A model generated the notes under the pieces. It was given only the letters and a program-made list of their open reading frames with translations. It was not told the origin of the DNA and ran no database searches. 64,000 nucleotides of DNA, taken from contig NZ_JALJXP010000016.1 in the NCBI RefSeq assembly GCF_024170165.1, positions 1 through 64,000 of the forward strand, read 5' to 3'. Origin of the DNA: Pseudomonas nitroreducens (GTDB lineage Bacteria; Pseudomonadota; Gammaproteobacteria; Pseudomonadales; Pseudomonadaceae). Positions 1-10,237 of this stretch are shown in pieces. Numbering within the stretch: position 1 is the first letter of the stretch; the number at the start of each line of letters is the position of its first letter. Both the position numbers and the translations under genes were made by a program.

Positions 1-76
1 GTCTCCTACCGTCTGGCTTGCAGAAGCGGGTCTTGTCCCTCCACCCCCGACAGGTTCCTACCCTAACGCCATACAA

Positions 77-118
77 GCGGGCCATGCCCGCGATCGCGCG
101 CATGGCGCGCTCCTACAG
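77..118. repeat. REP-like extragenic palindrome, family A copy 1
   Basis: GC-rich interrupted palindrome built from GCGGGCCATGCCCGC followed by GCGCGCATGGCGCGC. It lies just beyond the 3' end of the flavin hydroxylase gene. Near-identical copies occur at 25631-25680 and, inverted, at 16645-16693, so this is a dispersed element. No coding potential is apparent. Confidence 0.75.
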
Positions 119-128
119 GGAGCGTTGC

Positions 129-1301
129 TTAGGCGCCCTGCGTCAGGTGTCGGGCAATCGCCGTGCGCAGCGGCGGCAGGTTCTGCGCCAGGCGCAGGCC
201 GGCGTTGCGCAGCAGGCGCACCGGCGGGCGCGGGTCGGTGTACATGCCGACGATCAGCCGGGTGGCCTGGTACAGCGGCCAGGTCGCCAGGCGATGGGCC
301 ATGGCATAGCGGCGCAGCGGCCAGGTGCCGCCGATATCGCCGCCACGACGATGGGTCGCGAGGATTTCATTGGCCAGCCGGCGCTGGCTCTGCAGGCCGA
401 AGTTGAAACCGTGGGCGGTGACCGGATGCATGCCGACGGCGGCATCTCCGATCAGTGCGCTGCGCGGGCCGACGAAACGGTCCGAGTACACGCCCACCAG
501 CGGGTAGCTGTGGCGCGGGCCGAGCAGTTGCATGCCCCCCAGCCGGCGGTCGAAGCGGCGCTCCATCTCCCGGGCGAAGGCCTTCTCGTCCAGTTCCAGC
601 AGCGGCGCCATCTCGCGCTGCGGCAGGGTCAGCACCACCGAAGAGCGGTCGCCGTTGATCGGCAGCAGCGCCAGGGTCTGGCCGTAGCCGAACCATTCCC
701 AGGCGACGTTGTGGTGCGGTTTTTCGTGGGCCATGCGGCAGACCATCATGGTCTTGCCGAAGTCTTCCATGTGCGCGCCGATGCCGAGCATGCGGCGGGT
801 CTCGGAGAAGCGGCTGTCGGCCGCCACCAGCAGGCGCGCGTGGACGCGGCTGTCGTCGTCCAGGGTCAGCGACACACCGTCCTGCTGCACCTGCAACGTG
901 CGCAGGGCACGACCGCAGACCAGCGAGACGTCCGCGCACTCGTGCACCGCGTCGAAGGCGGCACGGCGGATCATCTGGTTGGACACGAAGTATCCCAGCT
1001 GCTCGGCGCCGGCCTGCTCGGCCTCGATGCGCAGGGTGAACAGCGAGGGGCCATTGAGCACCTGGGCATCGCGCAAAGGCGAGACTTCCTCGGGATCGAT
1101 CCGCGACCACATGCCCAGGCGCTGCAGCTCGGCGCGGGAGGCGTGGGTCAGGGCGATCTCGCGGCCGTCCTCGGCGGGCTCGGCCACGGCAGTCAGCGGC
1201 TGGCGGTCGATCAGCAGGATCGACAGGCCGTTGCCCGACAGCGAGCGGGCCAGGCAAAGTCCGGCGGGGCCGGCGCCGACGATGGCGATGTCCACGTGCA
1301 T
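129..1301 (-). CDS. FAD-dependent hydroxylase of the UbiH/UbiF/COQ6 family, probably UbiM-like
   Basis: A 390-residue class A flavoprotein monooxygenase. The N-terminal dinucleotide-binding motif VGAGPAG starts near residue 7, a DGREIALTH segment follows near residue 47, and the second FAD motif LIGDAAVGMHPVTAHGFN lies in the C-terminal half. These are typical of the ubiquinone-biosynthesis hydroxylase family, which oxidises the quinone ring at the membrane. The DGREIALTH segment and overall length fit the UbiM branch, but assignment to UbiM rather than another UbiH/F relative is from memory. The ATG at 1301 is chosen because AAGGAG sits 6 bases upstream and the protein then begins directly with the FAD fold. 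It stands alone, 123 bases downstream of the sfnR-like gene on the same strand, with a REP-like palindrome after it. Confidence 0.8.
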   Translation of the reverse strand: MHVDIAIVGAGPAGLCLARSLSGNGLSILLIDRQPLTAVAEPAEDGREIALTHASRAELQRLGMWSRIDPEEVSPLRDAQVLNGPSLFTLRIEAEQAGAEQLGYFVSNQMIRRAAFDAVHECADVSLVCGRALRTLQVQQDGVSLTLDDDSRVHARLLVAADSRFSETRRMLGIGAHMEDFGKTMMVCRMAHEKPHHNVAWEWFGYGQTLALLPINGDRSSVVLTLPQREMAPLLELDEKAFAREMERRFDRRLGGMQLLGPRHSYPLVGVYSDRFVGPRSALIGDAAVGMHPVTAHGFNFGLQSQRRLANEILATHRRGGDIGGTWPLRRYAMAHRLATWPLYQATRLIVGMYTDPRPPVRLLRNAGLRLAQNLPPLRTAIARHLTQGA

Positions 1302-1424
1302 GGGAGACTCCTTTCGCGAGGGATGGGCGGTCCCGGAGTCTAGGCTGGCCACTGGCCCGTTTCGTTGCCATGGATCAGTGGCCCGCGGCGAATACCTCCA
1401 AATAGACGGGGCCCTTGCAACGAC

Positions 1425-2539
<1,115 letters not shown>

Positions 2540-2543
<4 letters not shown>

Positions 2544-3745
2544 GAGTAGAAGGTCGGTTGCGGCAGTTGCTGGTTCAGCGCCCAGTCGCCCAGCTCGCGG
2601 ACCTTGTAGTCCACCGGGTCGTGCAGGGTCTGGGTGCGCAGGTTGCGCCAGTAGCGGTCGATGCGCAGTGCGGCATGGGTAGAGCGCGCGCCGGTGACTT
2701 CGAACAGGCGGTTGCAGATGTCCAGGCCGTTGCGGGTCGCCGCGACCTTGGCGGTGGCGATGGCCACGGCGAGCCGCCCGCGTTCCTCGGCGTCCAGCGC
2801 TGCGCCTTTGCTCCAGGCTTCATCGAGCAGTTGCGCAGCACGACGCACCAGCAGGCGGGTGCTCTCCAGGCCAACCCAGAACTCGCCGTAATGCGCGAGC
2901 ACGTAGGGGTCTTCCGCGACCGTGGGGACGCTGGCGCGGAACCACGGACGGGCTTCCTTGAGCGTGTACTGCCGCGCCTCCTCGAACGCGCCTTCGGCGA
3001 TGCCGAGGAACACGTGGGAGAAGATCAGTTGGGCAATCAGCGGGCGCAGGCAGGCGAACGGTGTGCTCAGCGGGCCCGGGTCGAGCAGCAGCTCGCTCTC
3101 CTCCACCCGCACGCGCTCGAAGGTGGCGCTGCCGCTGTCGGTCTGACGCTGGCCCATGTTGTCCCAGTCGTGGGCCAGGCTGATGCCGCTGCGCGCGGTG
3201 GGAATGGCGGCGATCAGCAGCTTGCCGCCCTCGCCGTCCAGCGCCGAGGCGATGAGCATTTCCGAGTCCAGCGCGCCGGAGCAGAAGCTCTTGCGCCCGG
3301 AGAACTCGCGCCAGCCGGCGAAGCTGCGCGACAGGGTGCGGGTGTCCAGCGGGTTCAGCGCGTTGCCCCAGAACCATTGGTTGCGCGCGGTCAGCTCGAA
3401 CCACGGCTGCCACTGCTCGGGGCGGGAGAACAGGCGTACGGTCGCCAGCATCAGGTGCTGGAAACCGAACACGTGGGCGATGGAACTGTCGACCACGGCG
3501 AACTGGCGGACGATGTCCAGCGTGGTGCTCCAGTCGGCGCCCAGGCCACCGTACTCGGTGGGGATGATCAGCGACAGCAGGCCGCTCTGGCGCAACGCGT
3601 CGCGCTCGGCCTTCGGCGTGCCGCCACGGATGTCGCGCTCGGCGGCGGTTTCGGCGAAACCGGCGGCCAGTCGCTGGGCTATCTGTCGGGGAGTCGTATC
3701 GAACTGCCCGGGTGTCTGTGCGTCGAGACGCGTCTTGGCGTTCAC
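2540..3745 (-). CDS. msuC: methanesulfinate monooxygenase MsuC, acyl-CoA dehydrogenase fold
   Basis: A 401-residue flavoprotein of the acyl-CoA dehydrogenase superfamily (group D FMNH2-dependent monooxygenase type). MsuC oxidises methanesulfinate to methanesulfonate using reduced FMN supplied by MsuE, feeding MsuD. The identification rests on fold and on the position between msuD and the sfnR-like regulator; DszC and SfnB-type sulfur acquisition enzymes look alike. The GTG at 3745 is taken as start because AGAGGAAG precedes it at good spacing. An in-frame extension further upstream would add 17 unconvincing residues. The stop overlaps the sfnR start by 4 bases. Confidence 0.8.
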
Positions 3746-3817
3746 GCTCGCTTCCTCTTGAGTCTGTTCAGGGCAAGCCGGGCCGGTGCCCGGCAAGTCG
3801 GGACGTGGATCGCCGGA

Positions 3818-4963
3818 TCAGCCGGCCTTGCGGCCGGGCAGCACGTCGTTGGCGATCATTTCGCCGAAGGGCCCGGTGAGGTTGGTCACACCTTGCCCGG
3901 CCAGGCTCGCATAGGGCTCGGGGAGCAAAGGGAAGACCAGCTCGGCGAAGCGGTAGGCCTCTTCCAGGTGCGGGTAGCCGGAGAAGATGAAGCTGTCGAT
4001 GCCCAGATCCGCGTATTCCTTGATACGTTCGGCCACCTGCTGCGGATCGCCTACCAGCGCGGTGCCGGCGCCGCCACGGACCAGGCCGACACCAGCCCAG
4101 AGGTTGGGGTAGATCTCCAGCTGGTCGCGGCGACCGCCGTGCAGCGCAGCCATGCGCCGCTGGCCTTCGGAGTCGAAGCGGGCGAAGGACTTCTGTGCAT
4201 TGCTGATGGTCTCGTCGGAGATGTTGGCGATCAGCCTGTCGGCGGCCTGCCAGGCTTCCTCGGCGGTCTCGCGGACGATCACGTGCAGGCGGATGCCGAA
4301 CTTCACGCTGCGGCCCTGCTTCACGGCCTTCTCGCGCACGTCGGCAATCTTCTGCGCGACCGCCTGCGGCGGCTCGCCCCAGGTCAGGTAGACGTCCACC
4401 TGTTCGGCGGCCAGATCGTGCGCCTCGGTCGAGGAACCGCCGAAATACAGCGGCGGATAGGGCTTCTGGAGCGGCGGATAGAGCGCCTTGGCGTTCTCCA
4501 CCTGCAGGTGCTTCCCGGCGAAGTCCACGGACTCGCCCTGCAGCACGCGGCGCCAGATGCGCAGGAATTCGTCGGTGACTTCGTAGCGCTCGGCGTGGCT
4601 GAGGTGGATGCCGTCGCCACGGTTTTCATCCGGGTCGCCGCCGGTGACCACGTTGATCAGCAGCCGCCCGCCGGAGAGGCGATCCAGGGTCGCGGCCATG
4701 CGCGCGGAAACGGTCGGCGAGATGATCCCCGGACGGATCGCCACCAGGTAGCGCAGGCGCTCGGTGAGCGGCGCCAGGGCCGAGGCGACCACCCAGGAAT
4801 CCTCGCAGGAGCGGCCGGTGGGAATCAGCACGCCGTAGTAGCCGAGGGAATCGGCGGCCTGGGCGATCTGCCTGAGATACGGCAGCGACACCGGGCGCGC
4901 GCCTTCGCTGGTGCCGAGGAAGTGACCGTCGCCATGGGTGGGCAGAAACCAGAAAACGTTCAT
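3818..4963 (-). CDS. msuD: FMNH2-dependent methanesulfonate monooxygenase MsuD (SsuD family)
   Basis: A 381-residue bacterial-luciferase-like TIM-barrel enzyme matching the usual SsuD/MsuD length. The N-terminus [18 protein letters not shown] and the segment [17 protein letters not shown] are characteristic of the family. It releases sulfite and an aldehyde from an alkanesulfonate using FMNH2 and O2 in the cytoplasm. Family membership is secure. MsuD (C1 sulfonate) is preferred over SsuD because the gene sits between a reductase and an MsuC-like enzyme instead of beside ssuABC transporter genes. The ATG at 4963 follows GAGGAG with good spacing. It lies 10 bases downstream of msuE. Confidence 0.88.
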   Translation of the reverse strand: MNVFWFLPTHGDGHFLGTSEGARPVSLPYLRQIAQAADSLGYYGVLIPTGRSCEDSWVVASALAPLTERLRYLVAIRPGIISPTVSARMAATLDRLSGGRLLINVVTGGDPDENRGDGIHLSHAERYEVTDEFLRIWRRVLQGESVDFAGKHLQVENAKALYPPLQKPYPPLYFGGSSTEAHDLAAEQVDVYLTWGEPPQAVAQKIADVREKAVKQGRSVKFGIRLHVIVRETAEEAWQAADRLIANISDETISNAQKSFARFDSEGQRRMAALHGGRRDQLEIYPNLWAGVGLVRGGAGTALVGDPQQVAERIKEYADLGIDSFIFSGYPHLEEAYRFAELVFPLLPEPYASLAGQGVTNLTGPFGEMIANDVLPGRKAG

Positions 4964-4973
4964 CGATGGCTCC

Positions 4974-5531
4974 TCAGGCGGTCTTGCGCAGTGGCGGGCG
5001 GACGAACAGCGGCGTGGCGCGCTCGGCGGCCAACTGGATGCGGGCGCGCAAGGTGTCGCTGGTGATCTGGTAGTTGGCGAAATCCGCTTCGCTGGCATAC
5101 ACGCCAATCGGCAGCGTGATCGACTGGAAGAAGCTGAACAGCGGGCGCAGCTGATGGTCGAGGACCAGAGCGTGGCGCTCGCTGCCACCGGTGGCGGCGA
5201 GCAACACCGGCGTGTCGATCAGGGCGTTCATGTCCACCAGATCGAACAGATGCTTGAGCAGGCCCGGATAGGAGCCGCGGTAGACCGGCGAAGCGACTAC
5301 CAGCAGGTCGGCGCTTTCGATCTCGCGCAGGGTGGCTTCCAGCTCGGCGGAGAGCTCCTGGCGCGACAGCGCGGCACCCAGTGGGCGGGCGATGTCGGCC
5401 AGTTCGATGATTCGGGCGTCTACCGGAAGCTGCTCGCCGAGGGCGTCGAGCACCGCCTGGGTGAGCACCAGGGTGCGCGAGGGGCGATAGGTGCCGCCGG
5501 AGACGGCGACCACTTTGATGGGGCTGGTCAT
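4974..5531 (-). CDS. msuE: NAD(P)H-dependent FMN reductase MsuE
   Basis: A 185-residue flavodoxin-like FMN reductase. The phosphate-binding loop is [10 protein letters not shown] at residues 11-20 and the second flavin loop contains [17 protein letters not shown]. It supplies free FMNH2 to the two-component monooxygenases MsuD and MsuC encoded immediately downstream. It is the first gene of the operon, and a -24/-12 promoter starts about 40 bases upstream of its ATG. SsuE is a close relative; the gene name follows from the operon. Confidence 0.88.
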   Translation of the reverse strand: MTSPIKVVAVSGGTYRPSRTLVLTQAVLDALGEQLPVDARIIELADIARPLGAALSRQELSAELEATLREIESADLLVVASPVYRGSYPGLLKHLFDLVDMNALIDTPVLLAATGGSERHALVLDHQLRPLFSFFQSITLPIGVYASEADFANYQITSDTLRARIQLAAERATPLFVRPPLRKTA

Positions 5532-5573
5532 GGGTTTTCCCTGTTGACTGTTGCGCTAGGTACAGAGGCCTTG

Positions 5574-5589
5574 AGCAAGGGCCGTACCA
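5574..5589 (-). promoter_or_regulatory. sigma-54 promoter of the msuE-msuD-msuC-sfnR operon
   Basis: On the minus strand the sequence reads TGGTACGGCCCTTGCT, with GG and GC exactly 10 bases apart as required for -24/-12 recognition. Transcription should start near 5563, about 30 bases before the msuE ATG. The operon encodes its own sigma-54 activator, which supports the call. Activator sites would lie further upstream, within 5600-5717; I could not define one. Confidence 0.8.
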
Positions 5590-5717
5590 ACCCCTGAAAG
5601 GGGCGTAACAACAAGGAAATGTGCGATTTACGGGCACTTCAGCCGGTTTTTCCGGCTTTGCGTGTCACCCAGGCAACAGTGCTGCTGATCGACTGTTGGC
5701 TGGGCAACACCCCGCCA

Positions 5718-6872
5718 TCAATGCGCAGGCATCTCGCGCAGACCATGGGAGATATTCAGCCCTTCCAGTTCGGCCAGGTATTCGCCTGTGCTGAGCAGAC
5801 CGATGCACGCAGTCGCGCCGCGCTGGCGCAGCTGCCCGGCGGCCAGCTTGCGCGCCAGCGCCACCGCCGCCATGCAGGGAATGTTCGGGCCGTGGTCCTG
5901 CTGCGCGAGGATTTCCCAGCACAACGCCAGGGGTCTGCCGTCGCCATCGACACCCTGCAGGTGGACGAACATGCCGCTGCGCCCGTCGCCCAATGGCTGC
6001 ATCGCCACGGCCATGCGATGCAGGCCGGCGCCCAGGCGCGCGGCATCTTTCACCAGCCCGGCGCGCACCAGCCACGACAGGCCCCAGGTGCCGAACTGGG
6101 TGAGGCTCAGGCCGAGGCCGGCGGAGAAGCGCACGTCCTGCACGCCGGGATAGCGCTGGGGAAACAGGTCGAGGTCGGGCACATCGCAGTGGGCCAGCCA
6201 GCGCTGCCCCAGCGGTTTGGGGAAGCGGTGGCGATTGAGCCCCTGCCAGCCGTGCACGTCCTGCCAGCGGCCCTGGCGCCACTGGCGCAACGGCTTGCCG
6301 CAGTAGCCCAGCACGGCGGACACCGTGGCCTGCCCGGGAATCTTCGCCGAGGAACTGATGCCGTGGTGGATGCTGTCCAGGCGCTGGAAGCGCGGCAGCA
6401 ACTCGTCGATCACCGAGGCGGCCAGCGCCGGGACTGAACTGGCGCCGCTGCAGACCAGCACCCCGGCGCTGCGCGCGGCGCGGTCGAGCTCCTGGATGCC
6501 GCAGACGAACTGGCGGGCGTCGGCCAGGTCGACGTAATGCGCGCGGGCTCCGATGGCGGCGCGGGCCACGCGGTAGTCCTGGCCCTGGAAGGGGCCGGCG
6601 GTGGAAATGACCATGTCCACCTTCAGCTCATTGAGGCGGCCGGCCAGCGTCGGCTGGTTCATGTCCAGGCACACCGGCTCGCCGCCCACCTGCGCAGCCA
6701 GTTCATTGGCGCGGCGCTGGTCACGCCCACCCACCAGCACGCGGATGCCGTCGATACCGCTCAGGCGCCGCACGATCAGGCTGCCGAAGTTGCCGTAACC
6801 GCCCAGTACCAGCACACGAAAATTCCGTTCCATTCCCACTGACCCTGTTGCTCCCTGACTGCTGCTGGCCAT
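5718..6872 (-). CDS. saccharopine-dehydrogenase-like NAD(P)-binding protein
   Basis: A 384-residue protein with an N-terminal Rossmann fold: LVLGGYGNFGSLIVRRL starts near residue 19, and GGRD near residue 42 is the expected cofactor-ribose contact. The middle carries VISTAGPFQGQDY, found in saccharopine-dehydrogenase-like and trans-acting enoyl-reductase-like proteins. Substrate is unknown. The ATG at 6872 has AAGGAG 6 bases upstream; an internal ATG 14 codons later (MERNF) is possible. It starts 10 bases after the GFA-family gene, so the two are probably one transcript. Confidence 0.75.
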   Translation of the reverse strand: MASSSQGATGSVGMERNFRVLVLGGYGNFGSLIVRRLSGIDGIRVLVGGRDQRRANELAAQVGGEPVCLDMNQPTLAGRLNELKVDMVISTAGPFQGQDYRVARAAIGARAHYVDLADARQFVCGIQELDRAARSAGVLVCSGASSVPALAASVIDELLPRFQRLDSIHHGISSSAKIPGQATVSAVLGYCGKPLRQWRQGRWQDVHGWQGLNRHRFPKPLGQRWLAHCDVPDLDLFPQRYPGVQDVRFSAGLGLSLTQFGTWGLSWLVRAGLVKDAARLGAGLHRMAVAMQPLGDGRSGMFVHLQGVDGDGRPLALCWEILAQQDHGPNIPCMAAVALARKLAAGQLRQRGATACIGLLSTGEYLAELEGLNISHGLREMPAH

Positions 6873-6882
6873 GCCAGCTCCT

Positions 6883-7284
6883 TCATCCCGGCTTCGCACC
6901 CTCATGGCGCGGCAGATGGTCGTCCAACGGCCACCAGCTGGCACGGGACGCCACGTAGTAATGCGCTTCGAGCTTTGTCTGCACGGGCTCGTCCAGGGTT
7001 CCCGCACGCACCCGCAAAGTTTCCGGCAGTGCATCGCGGGCGCTGTAGATCGGCGAGCCGCAGGTTCGGCAGAACACCCGTTTCTTGCCAGGCGTGGCGC
7101 GGTATTCGGCCAGCTCGGAGGCGCCGCTGAGCAGGTGGAATGCCGAGCGCTCCACCGGGAGGTTGGTGGCGAACGGCCCCCCCTGCGCCTTGCGGCACTG
7201 GCTGCAATGACAGACCTGGATCGGCGCCAGCTCGCCGCTGATCTCGTAGCGCACCGCACCGCACAGACAACCGCCCGACTGCAT
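6883..7284 (-). CDS. GFA-family zinc protein (CENP-V/GFA domain)
   Basis: A 133-residue single-domain protein of the glutathione-dependent formaldehyde-activating (GFA) family. The zinc-binding cysteines are visible as CLC near residues 6-8, CHCSQC near 25-30 and CRTCG near 71-75. Most members named after formaldehyde activation have no proven activity, so a biochemical role should not be assumed. It is followed after 10 bases by the saccharopine-dehydrogenase-like gene. Confidence 0.85.
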   Translation of the reverse strand: MQSGGCLCGAVRYEISGELAPIQVCHCSQCRKAQGGPFATNLPVERSAFHLLSGASELAEYRATPGKKRVFCRTCGSPIYSARDALPETLRVRAGTLDEPVQTKLEAHYYVASRASWWPLDDHLPRHEGAKPG

Positions 7285-7368
7285 GCCCTGCTCTCCCGCC
7301 CGGGTTCACGAAGCGAAGGAGTCTAGAACAGCCTTGCCGACAAGTACCACCGTGCGCAGGGATGGATT

Positions 7369-8496
7369 TCAGACATCTGCGCCCCAGCCCAGCGGATACA
7401 GCAGTTCTTCCTTGTAGCCGGCCCACACCCGCACCGCCGCCGGAAAGCTGGCATCCAGCGCGGCGTCGCCGCTGTCGACCAGCAGCGGACGGCCGTCGAG
7501 GGTGCCCAGCTTGCGCTTGGTGGCGATCACCCGCAGCCGCTCGATGCCGATCGCGCGCAGCACGCGCGGGCTGATCTGCTGGTTGCCACGGCCGAGGATG
7601 TGACCCTGCCCGCCGATGGCAGTCACCAGCAGGAAGGCCGGGTGCCCGTCGACCAGGTCGAACAGCTGCGCCTCGGTGACATCGCGGGCGATCACCTCAC
7701 CGTTCTCGATGACATCGACACCCAGCAGCGTGGTCTCCAGGTGCAGGTCGGCGGCCAGCCCGTGCAGCGTCGAGCCGGGACCGATGACGTAACGCACATC
7801 GTCCTCCCAGCTGTCCTCAAGCCAGGCGGCGAGATCGGCGAGCACCAGTTCCTCGGTCTCCATGCCGGCCTGTTTCACGTGCTGCATGAAATGGCCTTCC
7901 TCGGGCACCGTCAGCTCGGCGTACCAGCGCGCGGCGACACGGCCTTCGCGCAGCGCGGCTTCGTCGAGGTCGCGCACCTCGCCCTGGGTGAGGCGCACCA
8001 GGCCACCGTCCACCAGGCGCCGCGCCAGTTCCCCGGCGGCGCGCGGGCTGATGGTGTAGACCCCGGAGTGGATCTTCACCCCGGCGGGGATGCCCAGCAC
8101 CGGCTGGCCTTCGCGGGCCACCTCGGCCACGTCGCGCGCGGTGCCGTCGCCACCGGCGAAGAGGATCAGTGCCACGCCGGCCTCCTGCAGCGCCTGCACG
8201 GCGTGACGGGTATCCGCCGCGCTGCTCTGCTCCGCTTCCAGGGCACCCACCAGGCGATGGGCAAAGCCCATCTCCGCCAGCAGGTCGGCGCCCATGGGGC
8301 CGGGAAAGGTGAGGAACTCCAGGCGCTCGCGCACCGCCAGCAGGTGCTCCAGGGCAACACGCGTGCGTTCCGCCGCCCGTGGTTCGGCGCCGCGCGCCAG
8401 CGCCAGGTCGGCCACGCCATCGCTGCCCTTGAGCGCAGTCGGGCCGCCAATACCGGCCAGCGGATTGATGATCAGCCCTATGCGAATCCTGTCCAT
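7369..8496 (-). CDS. ATP-NAD kinase family protein
   Basis: A 375-residue protein with the NAD-kinase/diacylglycerol-kinase fold. The GGDGTARD motif near residue 116 is the NAD-kinase signature, and the N-terminus GLIINPLAGIGG resembles the nucleotide-binding entry strand. It is longer than canonical NAD kinase (about 290-300 residues) and belongs to the separate group annotated as ATP-NAD kinase family in Pseudomonas (PA1572-like, from memory). Real activity could be NAD phosphorylation or phosphorylation of another diol. The ATG at 8496 is chosen with CGAGG upstream; a TTG two codons earlier is also possible. It diverges from the small gene at 8743. Confidence 0.75.
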   Translation of the reverse strand: MDRIRIGLIINPLAGIGGPTALKGSDGVADLALARGAEPRAAERTRVALEHLLAVRERLEFLTFPGPMGADLLAEMGFAHRLVGALEAEQSSAADTRHAVQALQEAGVALILFAGGDGTARDVAEVAREGQPVLGIPAGVKIHSGVYTISPRAAGELARRLVDGGLVRLTQGEVRDLDEAALREGRVAARWYAELTVPEEGHFMQHVKQAGMETEELVLADLAAWLEDSWEDDVRYVIGPGSTLHGLAADLHLETTLLGVDVIENGEVIARDVTEAQLFDLVDGHPAFLLVTAIGGQGHILGRGNQQISPRVLRAIGIERLRVIATKRKLGTLDGRPLLVDSGDAALDASFPAAVRVWAGYKEELLYPLGWGADV

Positions 8497-8606
8497 ACTC
8501 AACCTCGAGGGAAACTTCTTCGAACCACCGGCGCAAGGCCGGGTCGGACCAGGGAAGCGGCAACTCCACCACTATAACGACAAGCAAACGACCGGGGACC
8601 TCGCGA

Positions 8607-8622
8607 TTGGCACGCAATCTGC
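8607..8622 (+). promoter_or_regulatory. candidate sigma-54 promoter upstream of a 57-residue small protein
   Basis: The plus-strand sequence TTGGCACGCAATCTGC has a consensus -24 element (TTGGCACG) and a -12 GC exactly 10 bases after the GG. Transcription would start near 8634, leaving a leader of about 110 bases before the ATG at 8743. The element lies in the intergenic region and points toward the small gene. Confidence 0.65.
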
Positions 8623-8742
8623 GAGCGATCCTGTCGTCTGTCTTCGGTGACGGATATTCGGCGCCGCCCTGCGCGCCTCTGTCACCGGGGTTTCATCTGA
8701 TCTGCCTAGACTGCAACGAACCTGATGTAGAGGAGATTGGCC

Positions 8743-8916
8743 ATGAGCCTGCAAACCCACCAGCAATCCGCCCCCCGTCCCACTCCGCGCCAGCCTCAGC
8801 AGCCGGTCGGCGGTTCGATCATCGATGCCCAGGGCCGTGAAGTCCCGATTACCGAAGACATGATCCAGCGCGCCTGCCAGGAACTCGACAAGACCTGCGA
8901 ACCGCCGCGCCGCTAA
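8743..8916 (+). CDS. small conserved protein, PA1571-like
   Basis: A 57-residue protein. The first 20 residues are rich in Gln and Pro and look disordered. The rest (GGSIIDAQGREVPITEDMIQ, then ACQELDK) forms a compact predicted unit with two cysteines. Strong GAGGAG ribosome site 7 bases before the ATG. It sits beside the ATP-NAD kinase family gene, as I recall for PA1571/PA1572 in P. aeruginosa. Relatives have been mislabelled as part of a fatty-acid oxidation complex; nothing here supports that. Function unknown. A candidate sigma-54 promoter precedes it. Confidence 0.75.
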   Translation: MSLQTHQQSAPRPTPRQPQQPVGGSIIDAQGREVPITEDMIQRACQELDKTCEPPRR

Positions 8917-8945
8917 GCGAAGCAAAGCGCGGCAGCGCGTCCGCC

Positions 8946-10094
8946 CTACTCCCCGACCCGGTTGGCGCCCAGCGCGGTCAGCAGGCTTTCCAGGCGCGGC
9001 GAATCGCCCTGGATGTCGACCCACAGGCCGGTGATTTCCCGGCGCGGCGGGTAGTGCTTGCGCAGCGCGTCGAAGGCCGCCCGCCGGGTCTGGGTGTCCC
9101 CGATCAGACTGCGACGGAAATTGGCGTCATCGCTGCGCGGGTCGTACACCGCGCGGCAGAGCATCGCCAGCGCCCAGTCCGGGTCGCACTCTTCCTTCAG
9201 GCTCAGTTCGGCCAGCCATTGCGCGGGCAGCAGGTCGTCGAGATCGACGGCCGGCGCGCACTGCTGCCAGGCGCAGAAGGCCTCGTAGATCTGCGCTGTG
9301 CCGCGCAGTTTGCCGTCCAGGCTGTAGCCGGCGATGTGCGGGGTGGCGATGCGGCAACGCTGGGCCAGTTGCACGTTCACTTCCGGTTCGCCTTCCCAGA
9401 CGTCCAGCGCGACGTCGATATCCGCGCCGGATTCGAGGTGGATGCGCAGCGCCGTGTTGTCGACCACACCGCCACGGCTGGCGTTGATCAGCCAGGTGCC
9501 GGGGCGCAGCGCCTTCAAACGCTGCGCGTCGATCAGGTGGCGCGTCGGGTTTTCGCCATCGCGGGTCAATGGCGTGTGCAGGCTGATCACGTCGCACTCG
9601 CGCAGCACTTCTTCCAGGCTGCGGAAATCACCCCCTTCGGCGGCGGCGCGCGGCGGGTCGCAGACGCGCACGTCCCAGCCCAGCCCGCGCAGCACATCCA
9701 CCAGACGACCACCCACCTGCCCCGCGCCGATCACGCCATAACGGCGTTCGGAAAGCCTCGCACCGTGCACTTCCGCCAGGGCCAGCAGGCTGCCCAGCAC
9801 CCAGTCCACCACACCGCGGGCATTGCAGCCCGGCGCGCTGGACCAAGCGATGCCGGCCTCGGCAAAGTAATCGAGGTCCAGGTGATCGGTGCCAATGGTG
9901 CAGGTGCCGACGAACTTCACCTGGCTGCCTTCGAGCAGCTCGCGGCTGACGTCGGTCACCGAGCGCACCAGCAGGACTTCGGCGTCGCCCAGGGCGGCGC
10001 GGTCGATGCCGCGCCCCGGCAGGCGGCGGATGTCGCCGTGGGCGCCGAAGAAGGCTTCGACCAGGGGAATGTTTTCATCGGCAAGGATACGCAT
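8946..10094 (-). CDS. pdxB: erythronate-4-phosphate dehydrogenase PdxB
   Basis: A 382-residue D-2-hydroxyacid dehydrogenase, the usual PdxB length. It begins [17 protein letters not shown], a typical PdxB N-terminus. The NAD-binding [16 protein letters not shown] lies in the middle, the catalytic-region sequence [10 protein letters not shown] follows, and the C-terminal PdxB dimerisation extension is present. It catalyses the second step of deoxyxylulose-5-phosphate-dependent pyridoxal phosphate synthesis in the cytoplasm. The ATG at 10094 is chosen by family N-terminus; open sequence upstream is not part of the fold. It is transcribed divergently from the MATE pump gene. Confidence 0.94.
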   Translation of the reverse strand: MRILADENIPLVEAFFGAHGDIRRLPGRGIDRAALGDAEVLLVRSVTDVSRELLEGSQVKFVGTCTIGTDHLDLDYFAEAGIAWSSAPGCNARGVVDWVLGSLLALAEVHGARLSERRYGVIGAGQVGGRLVDVLRGLGWDVRVCDPPRAAAEGGDFRSLEEVLRECDVISLHTPLTRDGENPTRHLIDAQRLKALRPGTWLINASRGGVVDNTALRIHLESGADIDVALDVWEGEPEVNVQLAQRCRIATPHIAGYSLDGKLRGTAQIYEAFCAWQQCAPAVDLDDLLPAQWLAELSLKEECDPDWALAMLCRAVYDPRSDDANFRRSLIGDTQTRRAAFDALRKHYPPRREITGLWVDIQGDSPRLESLLTALGANRVGE

Positions 10095-10237
10095 GGGCTG
10101 ACTCCAGAAATCGGCACCGGCTACTTTACCAGCGCCGTTGCGCGCGGTCCCGCGCCACACACACCGGGCTTTGCTGACCGGGCGGACAGCCCTTAAACTG
10201 GCCGGCTTCCCGCCCATTTCTTCTGCCAAGGAAAGCC

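Noticed and set aside
2558-5065. An 835-codon open frame on the plus strand across the msu operon
   Set aside because: It is antisense to msuC, msuD and the start of the regulator region, has no family resemblance and an implausible composition. In DNA this GC-rich, real genes leave long open antisense frames.
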